A stretch of 6,314 nt of DNA from Bacteroidota bacterium (GCA_013203755.1 JABMPI010000585.1:1-6314), one strand, 5' to 3'; positions 1 through 6,314 are shown, numbered from the stretch's first letter. Notes: generated from the letters alone by a model not told the origin. Made by a program: numbers and translations.

Positions 1-20
1 GAACACCTTTTTATAAAGAA

Positions 21-63
21 GGACTCGTCTCCCTTGGAAAAGGGGGAATTAAAGGGGGATTGT
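21..63. repeat. REP-like G-rich intergenic hairpin repeat
   Basis: Bases 29-35 (CTCCCTT) pair with 40-46 (AAGGGGG) around a GGAA loop, with one G-T wobble. A second G-run (GGGGG, 54-58) follows after AATTAAA. This 'CCCTTGGAAAAGGGGGAATT' plus 'AAAGGGGGAT' pattern resembles short dispersed intergenic repeats that I know from Bacteroidota and cyanobacterial genomes. Only one copy lies in the window, so the repeat status is recognition by type and not shown by the sequence itself. It sits directly before the M56 gene. It also produces an artificial in-frame N-terminal extension of that gene from a TTG at 34. Confidence 0.5.
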
Positions 64-96
64 GAAAAACGAATAAATTTTACATCTAAATTTAGA

Positions 97-2226
97 ATGA
101 TAAAATTTCTTATATATCTTTTCGAATCGGGAATGTGTTTAACACTCCTCTTTTTGGTGTATTATCTTTTTCTGCGAAAAGAAACTTATTTCACCTTTAA
201 CAGGATTTATCTGATTTCCATCCTGATTTTTTCTTTACTATTTCCGATCGTTCATCTGAATATCACTTCACCTAAAACAAAGGTTTTAGAGGGGCAGGTG
301 CAAGAAATTGATAAATTCAAAAGCTATTACGAAAATATTATTGCACTAACCGATCCTGATTATTTACAATCCTTTTCAAAACCATTTCAGGAAAATGAAA
401 CAAATGAGTTTGATGAAATATCCGGAGCTGCCTTTTCCAGTCAAAATAATGAAAATACAACTTCTATTTCTGTAAAAAATAGTATAAATAAAAAAACCGG
501 TTTTTGGGACAGAATTAATCTGTCGACTATATTATTGATCTTATACCTTTTGGGTATCCTCTTTTTTGCGGGGCGGTTATTTCTGCTTTTCCGGTGGATT
601 AACCAAACCATGAAAAAATACGGTTCTACCGTTGAAAATGGTGTTAAAATGGTGAAAATGGACGAGGAAGTTCCTCCTTTTTCTTTCTTCCGCATTATTT
701 TTTTGAACAGGGAAACAACTTCACTTTCCGGGTTTGGGCAAATTGTGGCGCACGAAAAAGTGCATATTGGCCAACTGCATTCAATCGACCTGCTACTTGC
801 TCACGCCATTACTGTTTTTCAATGGTTTAACCCTTTTGTATGGTTTATTAATAAAGCCATGAAAACGAACCACGAATACATTGCCGACCGCAATGTTGTT
901 GAACAAGGTTATGAGCTATTTGACTATCAGTCGCTTCTTTTGAAGCAAATAATCAGTATCCGCTCTGTTGAGCTCGTTAACAATTTTAATTTAATAAACA
1001 TTAAAAAACGAATAGCTATGATGACCAAAATAAAATCGGGAATTACCGCACAACTTAAAGCTCTGGTTGTTATCCCAGCAGCCATATTTTTGTTTTTCTT
1101 TTTTGCTGAAATTACACTTGCTCAGGATGCAGTTGGATTTCAGAATAAAGACCTAACAAATGAACTTCAGGGATTTTGGAAAAACATTGACGATGATACA
1201 TATGGTCAATTGTTGAATTTTAAAGGAAATGATTTGCAGATTCTCGAAGACATTGATTCTTATCGAGAAATACGATATCAGTTTCCCGTGGGATCGGTTT
1301 CTGAAACAACAGAAAGTTTTAAAGAAAGTGCTATTTCAAAGCATATTAATTCAATTAAAGAGTTAAGAGTATTTCACACACTCCCATTGAAACACGGTAA
1401 AGCGAAGTCGATCAAATTAGTTTTTAAGAATGATAAATTGATTATTGGTTGGACTCAGGAACAGGTTAGTATATATACTAAGTTAAAAGCAAAAAATTCA
1501 TTAGAGAGTTTTTCAAAATCGATAAATGATGATTTTGAACCTACATCTACATCATATTATCGTATCTCTGAAAATTCGGATAAAGCCTTTTTCCTTTTGA
1601 TGAATAAAAAAGGTCAAATATTGCTGGATGGCGAACTAGTTGAGTTAGAAAATATTCAGAATAAAATAAAGGAAATTAAGAGCAAAGGCAATCCTTTCAA
1701 TGAACCTAAAAAATTTGCTGTAATTATTGTTGATGCACGGTGTGAAATGGCGTACGTTAATGTAATGTTTAGAAAATTGAGAGAAATGGATCAACTCCTT
1801 CACATACTTTCGGTTAAACCTTTTGATGAAAAAGTTCCCGAAATATTCTACCACAACATTGGAATTCCACGATTATTTCCTCCTAAAGATGCAAAATTGA
1901 TAGATGAAGATGAAGTGGAAAAAAGTGGAATGGAAATTATTCGAATTGATTTGACCAAAGGAATAACTCCAGAAAAAGCAGCTTCAATTTTCAAAAACGA
2001 AATTCAAAAAGATAAAAAGTATTTGGTTTTGTATTCATATAAAAACGAAACTACCTACAATGAATACCTGACAATTCTTGATGAATTTTACCAAAGCATT
2101 TTTGCCAAACGTAACAAACTGGCTCAGGAAAAATACAATTTGGGATTTGACGACTTGGCCAAAGCCCAACAAAAAGCAATAAGGAAAAGTTACCCGATGG
2201 CGATTACTGAAAAGTGGGTTGATTAA
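97..2226 (+). CDS. M56 family (BlaR1-type) membrane metallopeptidase with ExbD-like periplasmic C-terminus
   Basis: Probable integral-membrane zinc peptidase of the BlaR1/MecR1 group, which senses an envelope signal and in known systems cleaves a BlaI-type repressor. From the ATG at 97 it is 709 residues. Hydrophobic segments lie at about 3-26, 36-54, 143-166 and 320-341. The zinc motif HEKVH is at 219-223 (bases 751-765), and the third ligand is expected at Glu260 in NHEYIAD, so the active site looks intact. After the last membrane segment, about 365 residues should face the periplasm. They comprise a lipocalin-like stretch (about 355-463), an ExbD/TolR-like segment (about 487-574) and a final segment whose end (GFDDLAKAQQKAIRKSYPM) resembles the C-terminal tail of Bacteroidota ExbD proteins. 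The frame is open upstream through a TTG at 34 to base 1, but those codons lie in a G-rich repeat, so ATG 97, just before the first membrane segment, is preferred. A BlaI partner would lie upstream, outside the window. The family call is firm; the C-terminal domains are inferred by eye. Confidence 0.88.
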   Translation: MIKFLIYLFESGMCLTLLFLVYYLFLRKETYFTFNRIYLISILIFSLLFPIVHLNITSPKTKVLEGQVQEIDKFKSYYENIIALTDPDYLQSFSKPFQENETNEFDEISGAAFSSQNNENTTSISVKNSINKKTGFWDRINLSTILLILYLLGILFFAGRLFLLFRWINQTMKKYGSTVENGVKMVKMDEEVPPFSFFRIIFLNRETTSLSGFGQIVAHEKVHIGQLHSIDLLLAHAITVFQWFNPFVWFINKAMKTNHEYIADRNVVEQGYELFDYQSLLLKQIISIRSVELVNNFNLINIKKRIAMMTKIKSGITAQLKALVVIPAAIFLFFFFAEITLAQDAVGFQNKDLTNELQGFWKNIDDDTYGQLLNFKGNDLQILEDIDSYREIRYQFPVGSVSETTESFKESAISKHINSIKELRVFHTLPLKHGKAKSIKLVFKNDKLIIGWTQEQVSIYTKLKAKNSLESFSKSINDDFEPTSTSYYRISENSDKAFFLLMNKKGQILLDGELVELENIQNKIKEIKSKGNPFNEPKKFAVIIVDARCEMAYVNVMFRKLREMDQLLHILSVKPFDEKVPEIFYHNIGIPRLFPPKDAKLIDEDEVEKSGMEIIRIDLTKGITPEKAASIFKNEIQKDKKYLVLYSYKNETTYNEYLTILDEFYQSIFAKRNKLAQEKYNLGFDDLAKAQQKAIRKSYPMAITEKWVD

Positions 2227-2233
2227 CCTGATA

Positions 2234-2268
2234 AAAAGAACCGTTCTCTATAAAAGAACGGTTCTTTT
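2234..2268. terminator. bidirectional intrinsic terminator between convergent genes
   Basis: A perfect 14-bp inverted repeat: AAAAGAACCGTTCT (2234-2247) pairs with AGAACGGTTCTTTT (2255-2268) around a 7-base loop (CTATAAA). It starts 8 bases after the M56 stop codon and ends 5 bases before the beta-mannosidase stop codon. The A-run on the left arm and T-run on the right arm give a U-tract to transcripts from either side, so it probably ends both genes. Confidence 0.85.
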
Positions 2269-2272
2269 GGTC

Positions 2273-4852
2273 TTAAAACGCCCCATCCAAAGTCCTCAAA
2301 GTCAAAACCTCTTTCAATTTCTCTTCCGAAATATTGGTTTTTAAGTTGATTAAAACTTTTTCGCCAGGCAACAAATCGAAATAGTTATCGGAGAAAAATC
2401 CTTTTTCATCGCCAATTTGCAGGTAAATATTTTTGGCCAGTTTATCGGTTTTTAATTCAATATCAAATCCCGAATCAGATTTCACAAGGGTATAATCAAT
2501 TGTTGGTTTGGTAACTTTCAACTCTTTAAATGGTCTGAAATAAAATGTGTTTTTCGAAAGCGCTTGCCCCTTTTCAACCAATTCGGCAGTAAAAACAAGA
2601 TTCTGCAACTTCTTCCCATACATAAACTCCCAACGGTTTACATCAAAATAAATATCGCTGGAATTAGCAGGAATTTCAACAATAGAAGCTTCTTCCCAAA
2701 TAACCTCGCCATCAAAATCCATCAACCTCAAATTCAATTGTGCATTTACTTTTTCCAATCTATCGTTTACAATGCCAACTCTCAATTTCACACCATCGAT
2801 GTACGGGCTAACCAGAACCTGTTCAAACCCTTTTTTTACGTAGTATTGCAGTGCTTTCCAATTTTGGTAATAATCGGTTGAACTCCACGAAGCGATCGGC
2901 CAGCAATCGTTAATTTGCCAGTACAAACTTCCCATACAAAATGGCATTGCACGGCGATGACCTTCCAAACCAAACTTAATTCCTTCGGCTTGTAATACAT
3001 GATTAACGTATAAAAACGATTCAAAATCTTTTGGTTTTTTGTACTCTTTCAACATGTAATACTCGATGGTACCATTTCCAATGGAAGAACGCTGGTGCGA
3101 TTTCATCACTTCAGAAAAAATATCGTAATCTTCGGGTTCAGCATATTTTCGTACCGTGGCAATTTCGGGGAACGACTGAAAACCATATTCACTCATAAAA
3201 CGTGGAAGGTGAGTTGCATACGTTTCGAAAGGTTCTTTTCCCCACCAAACACCCCAATAATGTTCGTCGCCATTTATTAAATCAGCCGGCACACCCAATC
3301 CTGAAGACGGACTCGATCCCCAGTAACTTCTTTGTGCATCAAATTCTTCTACAACACCCGGTAATGTTTTATGAAAAATATCGACGTACGCCTGCCATAT
3401 TTTATCAGCGTTTTCTTTGCTTTTAGCCTCCTCTTTTTGTTTCCATCCCCAGCCTTCCCAGGCAGCCAGGATTTCATTGTTTCCGCACCACATTGCAATA
3501 CTTGGGTGATTGCGCAAACGTTTTACATTATCGGTTGCCTCTTGTTTTACATTTTCGAGAAAAGCCTCATCGCCTGGAAACATGGCGCACGCAAACATAA
3601 AATCCTGCCAAATCAGAATTCCGTTTTCATCGCACAAATCGTAAAAAACATCTTCTTCGTAAACACCGCCACCCCAAATACGGAGCATGTTACAATTCGA
3701 GTTTTTTGCGGTTTCAACCACTGTACGGTAATTTTCATCCGTAACTCTGGGAAGAAAAACATCGTTGGGAATATAATTCGCACCCTTCATAAAAACAGGG
3801 TGGCCGTTTAATTTGAAATAAAAAGAAGTTCCGTCATCATCTTTATCGCGAATCAGTTCCAAAGTTCGAATTCCAATTCGTGTGCTTTCTGTAACTTTTC
3901 GTCCATCAACATCCAATTCTCCTGAAATGTTATACAAATGAGCATCACCCAAACCAATTGTCCACCATAATTTTGGGTTTTTAATTTCGAAATCGACCGA
4001 GTATTTCGAAATCCCTTTTTGCAATTGAACGGTATTTGTTGCCAAAACGACACCCTCGTTACTAATCGAAAGATTTGCATTTCCTTTATTATTTGCATCA
4101 ATTTCGAAAACAGCAGTAAATGTTGCTTTTTCATCGCTTACATTATTTTGAACGATTTGCAGGTTGTCGATTTTTGCTTCGTCCCAGGCATTAAAAGTTA
4201 CCGGACGCCAAATACCACTGGTTACCAAACGCGGTCCCCAGTCCCAACCAAAATGATAACCGGCTTTCCGGGTGTAAATACTCACCATTTTGCCGCCTTC
4301 AACTTCACCGTTTATTGCCTGATCGTTATCAGAAACTGGAATTACATAACCCTGCGCATCGTATTTTTTTATTCCCTCGTTTACCGGCGAACGAAAAACA
4401 ATATGGATTTCGTTCTCTCCTTCTTGCAAAACCTTCTTTACATCGGCCTGCCATTCGCGAAACATGTTATTGGTGGTTAGTACTTTTGTGCCATTTACAA
4501 ATACTTCGGCGTAGGTATCTAAACCTTTAAAATCAAGTTCGATTCTATCTTTTTGAAGAATAGTTTTATCTAATACGAATGTACTTTTATACTCCCAGTC
4601 AACTTTGTCGATCCATTGTAAATCATGTTCATTCATTCGATAAAACGGATCTTCAATTTTATCATTCGCCATTAAATCGGTATGAACAGTTCCGGGAACA
4701 GTTGCCGGAAGCCACTGGTTTTCGCCAACCTGGTTAAATGTCCAATTTTCGCTCAATTCTTTTTGAAACATTAAATTTGGATCTTTTTCGGTGCAACCAA
4801 AAAAGGTTAATAGCATTAACCCAACTAATAATGTCACATTAAAATTTCTCAT
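2273..4852 (-). CDS. beta-mannosidase, glycoside hydrolase family 2, lipoprotein
   Basis: Hydrolyses terminal non-reducing beta-D-mannose from mannosides, manno-oligosaccharides or N-glycan cores (EC 3.2.1.25 by family). From the ATG at 4852 it has 859 residues, normal for GH2 beta-mannosidases. A lipoprotein signal peptide opens it (MRNFNVTLLV, hydrophobic core, FFG then Cys20), followed by TEKD, so it is likely membrane-anchored and perhaps surface-exposed. The order is an N-terminal sugar-binding beta-sandwich (about 25-215, with FGWDWGPRLVTSGIW near 201-215), an Ig-like domain (to about 330), a TIM barrel (about 335-665) and C-terminal beta domains. The acid/base is expected at Glu460 in WCGNNE (bases 3473-3475) and the nucleophile at Glu555 in MSEYGFQS (bases 3188-3190). 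The barrel-end motif LYWQINDCWPIASWSS is also present. A GTG at 4885 would add 11 residues ahead of the signal peptide; the ATG gives a more normal short n-region. The gene stands alone, convergent with the M56 gene, with no SusC/SusD neighbours in view. Confidence 0.95.
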   Translation of the reverse strand: MRNFNVTLLVGLMLLTFFGCTEKDPNLMFQKELSENWTFNQVGENQWLPATVPGTVHTDLMANDKIEDPFYRMNEHDLQWIDKVDWEYKSTFVLDKTILQKDRIELDFKGLDTYAEVFVNGTKVLTTNNMFREWQADVKKVLQEGENEIHIVFRSPVNEGIKKYDAQGYVIPVSDNDQAINGEVEGGKMVSIYTRKAGYHFGWDWGPRLVTSGIWRPVTFNAWDEAKIDNLQIVQNNVSDEKATFTAVFEIDANNKGNANLSISNEGVVLATNTVQLQKGISKYSVDFEIKNPKLWWTIGLGDAHLYNISGELDVDGRKVTESTRIGIRTLELIRDKDDDGTSFYFKLNGHPVFMKGANYIPNDVFLPRVTDENYRTVVETAKNSNCNMLRIWGGGVYEEDVFYDLCDENGILIWQDFMFACAMFPGDEAFLENVKQEATDNVKRLRNHPSIAMWCGNNEILAAWEGWGWKQKEEAKSKENADKIWQAYVDIFHKTLPGVVEEFDAQRSYWGSSPSSGLGVPADLINGDEHYWGVWWGKEPFETYATHLPRFMSEYGFQSFPEIATVRKYAEPEDYDIFSEVMKSHQRSSIGNGTIEYYMLKEYKKPKDFESFLYVNHVLQAEGIKFGLEGHRRAMPFCMGSLYWQINDCWPIASWSSTDYYQNWKALQYYVKKGFEQVLVSPYIDGVKLRVGIVNDRLEKVNAQLNLRLMDFDGEVIWEEASIVEIPANSSDIYFDVNRWEFMYGKKLQNLVFTAELVEKGQALSKNTFYFRPFKELKVTKPTIDYTLVKSDSGFDIELKTDKLAKNIYLQIGDEKGFFSDNYFDLLPGEKVLINLKTNISEEKLKEVLTLRTLDGAF

Positions 4853-4904
4853 ACGAATCTTTTTTATGTTGAATGCAAATTCCACCTTTTCTGTAATTAG
4901 GTTT

Positions 4905-4912
4905 CAAAAGTA
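4905..4912 (-). promoter_or_regulatory. candidate -7 promoter box for the beta-mannosidase gene
   Basis: On the minus strand this reads TACTTTTG, an exact match to the Bacteroidota -7 consensus TAnnTTTG. Transcription would start near 4898, giving a leader of about 45 bases to the preferred ATG at 4852. No good TTTG -33 element is seen at the usual 19-21 base distance (only T-rich sequence), so the call rests on one short match in AT-rich DNA. Confidence 0.4.
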
Positions 4913-4951
4913 TAAAAAATGCAGCTTTTATAAAACCTAAAAACGTTGCGC

Positions 4952-5000
4952 TTTTGTATTTAGTACGAAATGAAAAATCATTTTGTATTTTTCATTTTCG
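4952..5000. repeat. duplicated 10-mer and imperfect inverted repeat upstream of the beta-mannosidase gene
   Basis: TTTTGTATTT occurs at 4952-4961 and again at 4981-4990, 29 bases apart, close to three helical turns. Overlapping it, CGAAATGAAAAAT (4966-4978) and ATTTTTCATTTTCG (4987-5000) are inverted copies that differ by one extra base, with 8 bases between them. The block lies about 55-100 bases upstream of the predicted transcription start of the beta-mannosidase gene, a suitable place for an activator or repressor. The region is AT-rich, so chance symmetry is possible. No regulator can be named. Confidence 0.35.
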
Positions 5001-5015
5001 GAATAAACCAATACT

Positions 5016-5047
5016 AAAAAAAAGCGGTATGAATATTTCACACCGCT
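5016..5047 (-). terminator. intrinsic terminator of the DUF2892 operon
   Basis: On the minus strand, AGCGGT, then a G-U pair, then TGAA fold against TTCA and ACCGCT around an ATA loop: an 11-bp stem with one wobble. Seven further T residues follow the stem directly. It lies 21 bases after the DUF2892 stop codon. On the plus strand the same arms have an A-C mismatch and no T-run, so it acts in one direction. It also insulates the beta-mannosidase promoter region from readthrough. Confidence 0.85.
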
Positions 5048-5068
5048 ATCTGTAATTTCGTAAATTTT

Positions 5069-5257
5069 TTACTCTCCTTTTTCCCTGGTCGAAAATTTAA
5101 ACGGCACATAAAGCGGGCACCATTTAATAAGTCCGGTTGCCAGAGGTACAAGTGCAACTAAACCCCACCAACTTTCCAACCATACACCAAGAATTGCAAT
5201 TATTAATCCTAACACAATTCGCATTAATCTGTCTATTGTTCCTACATTAAATTTCAT
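5069..5257 (-). CDS. small DUF2892 (YgaP-type transmembrane domain) membrane protein
   Basis: A 62-residue inner-membrane protein. The N-terminus has the family pattern NVG..DR..R (residues 4-13), followed by two hydrophobic segments (about 14-28 and 30-45) and a Cys-Pro-Leu-Tyr motif (Cys47) before a short charged tail. This matches DUF2892, the membrane part of the E. coli rhodanese YgaP, which also occurs as a stand-alone protein. The molecular function is unknown; a link with sulfur or redox metabolism is inferred from YgaP and from the cysteine-rich gene just upstream. It follows that gene by 48 bases with no terminator between, so the two are probably cotranscribed. An AAGGAG sequence (minus strand, around 5295-5300) sits almost 40 bases before the ATG, too far to serve as its ribosome site; the near leader is A-rich, as usual in this phylum. 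Confidence 0.88.
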   Translation of the reverse strand: MKFNVGTIDRLMRIVLGLIIAILGVWLESWWGLVALVPLATGLIKWCPLYVPFKFSTREKGE

Positions 5258-5305
5258 AATTTAGTTTTTATATTTCTAATAAAACAATATTTTTCTCCTT
5301 TGGTT

Positions 5306-5734
5306 TTAAAAATCTTCCTCCAAAATATCGCAAGCGGTTTTTATAAACTTCGGGCATTGGGTTTTGAACACATTCTTCTGGCGAGCTCCCTCTAAACCAT
5401 CAGGTGTCGATATATCGAAACCAATCAAATTTTTACAAATTAAACTACTGTGTTCCTTCTCAAATTTTTTGTTAAATTTCTGAATCAGCAATTTTGTATT
5501 TGCTTTTTCATCGGGATTAGAAGTTGAATGCCCGTGTTTCATGCCAATTACCATGTACGAACCGGTTACTGCACCACAAGTTTCTGCACAGGCCATTCCG
5601 CCACCAAAACCACTGGAAATTTTCAGAGCTGTTTTTTCGTCCAACCCTAAATCGGAAGCAAATAAACTGAATACGGTTTGTGAGCAATTAAACTGCGAAA
5701 ATTGGTCATCTACTAATTCTGCTTTTGTTTTCAT
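5306..5734 (-). CDS. C_GCAxxG_C_C family putative redox protein
   Basis: A 142-residue soluble protein with no signal peptide, so probably cytoplasmic. It follows the C_GCAxxG_C_C family layout: FNCSQ with Cys17, a glycine-rich GFGGGM (42-47), Cys49 and Cys53 in MACAETCGAVTG, then Cys100, Cys127 and Cys135. The spaced conserved cysteines suggest redox chemistry or metal/cofactor binding. Members are usually annotated as putative redox-active proteins and I know of no firmly established reaction. The length is normal for the family and all expected cysteines appear to be present. It is the first gene of a probable two-gene unit with the DUF2892 protein, and is divergent from the secreted-protein gene at 5821. 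The ATG at 5734 gives an N-terminus of the usual family type. Confidence 0.9.
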   Translation of the reverse strand: MKTKAELVDDQFSQFNCSQTVFSLFASDLGLDEKTALKISSGFGGGMACAETCGAVTGSYMVIGMKHGHSTSNPDEKANTKLLIQKFNKKFEKEHSSLICKNLIGFDISTPDGLEGARQKNVFKTQCPKFIKTACDILEEDF

Positions 5735-5793
5735 TCTAACATGTAATTAATTGGAATAATTATTGGTTAAACGAAGCAAATAAAAAAAATAAC

Positions 5794-5801
5794 TAGTTTT
5801 G
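5794..5801 (+). promoter_or_regulatory. candidate -7 promoter box for the secreted CotH-like gene
   Basis: TAGTTTTG matches the Bacteroidota -7 consensus TAnnTTTG exactly, 19 bases before the ATG at 5821. Transcription would start around 5806-5808, leaving a short leader of about 14 bases. The usual TTTG at -33 is not seen at the right spacing. It lies in the 86-bp divergent gap, so it may share control sequences with the minus-strand operon. Confidence 0.4.
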
Positions 5802-5820
5802 TTAACTTCAAAATTAATAA

Positions 5821-6314
5821 ATGAACCAATATACATCCTATTTTACATTTTTAGCTCTTTTTTTAGTATCATTTTATAATGGAATTGGACAAACCAATCA
5901 TTGGGAAACTGTTTTTTATTCTGATACTAACTTCAGTTATTTTACAAGTACAGAAGGAACTCCGGCTTCGGATTGGCGAATTACAGGTTTTAACGATTCG
6001 GCATGGCGCACCGGAAAAGGTGGAATTGGTTATGACGACAACGACGACAATACTACAATTGAAAAATGCATTTCGGTGTGTTTGCGAACTTCGTTCCAGC
6101 TTTCTGAAATCGATAAAATAACGGAAGCAGTTTTAAATATTGATTACGACGATGCATTTGTTGCCTACTTAAATGGAGTTGAAATTGCGCGTTCTGCAGG
6201 GTTAACCGGAAATTTCCCGGAAGCTACACAAATTTCTTCCAGCAATCACGAAGCAAAAATATACAGCGGCGGATTGCCCGAATCTTTTTTTATTTCAAAA
6301 GTTAAGCTGTCGGC
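5821..6314 (+). CDS. secreted protein with CotH/lamin-tail-associated N-terminal domain, 3' truncated by the window
   Basis: The open frame runs from ATG 5821 past the window edge (164 codons seen). A TAA lies immediately before the ATG, so this is the first possible ATG of the frame. Residues 1-24 form a signal peptide (hydrophobic 8-19, ending NGIGQ), so the product is exported. The mature part has W..TGFNDSAWRTGKGGIGYDD (around 52-71), an aspartate-rich turn, LRTSF and then NIDYDDAFVAYLNGVEIAR (around 107-125). This pattern is typical of a beta-sandwich, galactose-binding-like domain at the start of Bacteroidota proteins with CotH-kinase or lamin-tail domains and a C-terminal type IX secretion signal. 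Those later domains would be beyond the window, so the full identity is inferred. Other large secreted proteins or glycosidases can begin with a similar domain. Confidence 0.75.
   Translation, partial: MNQYTSYFTFLALFLVSFYNGIGQTNHWETVFYSDTNFSYFTSTEGTPASDWRITGFNDSAWRTGKGGIGYDDNDDNTTIEKCISVCLRTSFQLSEIDKITEAVLNIDYDDAFVAYLNGVEIARSAGLTGNFPEATQISSSNHEAKIYSGGLPESFFISKVKLS

Noticed and set aside
34..96. TTG-initiated extension of the M56 protein by 21 residues
   Set aside because: It lies in the G-rich repeat, has low similarity to the membrane N-terminus expected for the family, and the ATG at 97 directly precedes the first membrane helix.
3371..3811. Plus-strand open frame of 146 codons
   Set aside because: It is antisense to the catalytic barrel of the beta-mannosidase, and its translation shows no recognisable domain pattern.
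4019..4480. Plus-strand open frame of 153 codons
   Set aside because: It is antisense to conserved N-terminal domains of the beta-mannosidase, with no family features.
4853..4885. GTG start giving an 11-residue longer beta-mannosidase
   Set aside because: It would place an unusual long charged stretch before the lipoprotein signal peptide; the ATG at 4852 gives a standard signal. It cannot be fully excluded, because the predicted transcription start lies upstream of both.
5755..5764. Perfect 10-bp palindrome AATAATTATT in the divergent gap
   Set aside because: It is made only of A and T in AT-rich DNA, so it is easily due to chance.
5777..5812. Possible minus-strand promoter for the C_GCAxxG_C_C gene (TTTATTTG with a TTTG 24 bases upstream)
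   Set aside because: The -7 box has one mismatch and the spacing exceeds the usual 19-21 bases, in very AT-rich DNA.
5879..6121. Plus-strand open frame of 80 codons
   Set aside because: It overlaps the secreted-protein gene starting at 5821 in another frame; the 5821 frame has a signal peptide and conserved domain signatures and this one has none.

Overview
The window looks like a piece of a Bacteroidota chromosome, probably from the Marinilabiliales/Prolixibacteraceae part of the phylum. The lineage is inferred from low G+C, A-rich leaders without strong Shine-Dalgarno sequences, TAnnTTTG-type -7 promoter boxes, a BlaR1/M56 protein with an ExbD-like periplasmic tail, a lipoprotein GH2 beta-mannosidase and a CotH-type secreted protein. 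No rRNA, tRNA, CRISPR array, insertion sequence or complete mobile element was seen.

Left part (1-2272): the first ~65 bases carry a small G-rich hairpin repeat of the REP-like intergenic type. It is followed by a long plus-strand gene for an M56 (BlaR1-type) membrane metallopeptidase. Its zinc motif is intact, and its periplasmic C-terminus appears to hold a lipocalin-like segment followed by one or two ExbD/TolR-like modules. This architecture is the most interesting point of the window. The gene ends against a strong 14-bp hairpin that it shares with the convergent beta-mannosidase gene.

Middle (2273-5068): a minus-strand lipoprotein beta-mannosidase of glycoside hydrolase family 2 with both catalytic glutamates. 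Its upstream region holds a candidate promoter, a duplicated 10-mer and an imperfect inverted repeat that could be an operator. No SusC/SusD pair or other polysaccharide-utilisation gene is visible beside it.

Right part (5016-6314): a minus-strand two-gene unit encodes a cysteine-rich C_GCAxxG_C_C family protein and then a small DUF2892 (YgaP-type) membrane protein, and ends in an intrinsic terminator. Divergent from it, 86 bp away, begins a plus-strand gene for a secreted protein with a beta-sandwich-like N-terminal domain of the kind found in CotH/lamin-tail proteins. It is cut by the window edge.

The four units look functionally independent: envelope stress or antibiotic sensing, mannoside breakdown, a redox/sulfur-related small operon, and a secreted surface protein. 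I found no clear multi-gene novel system. The M56-ExbD fusion is the best candidate for a closer look.
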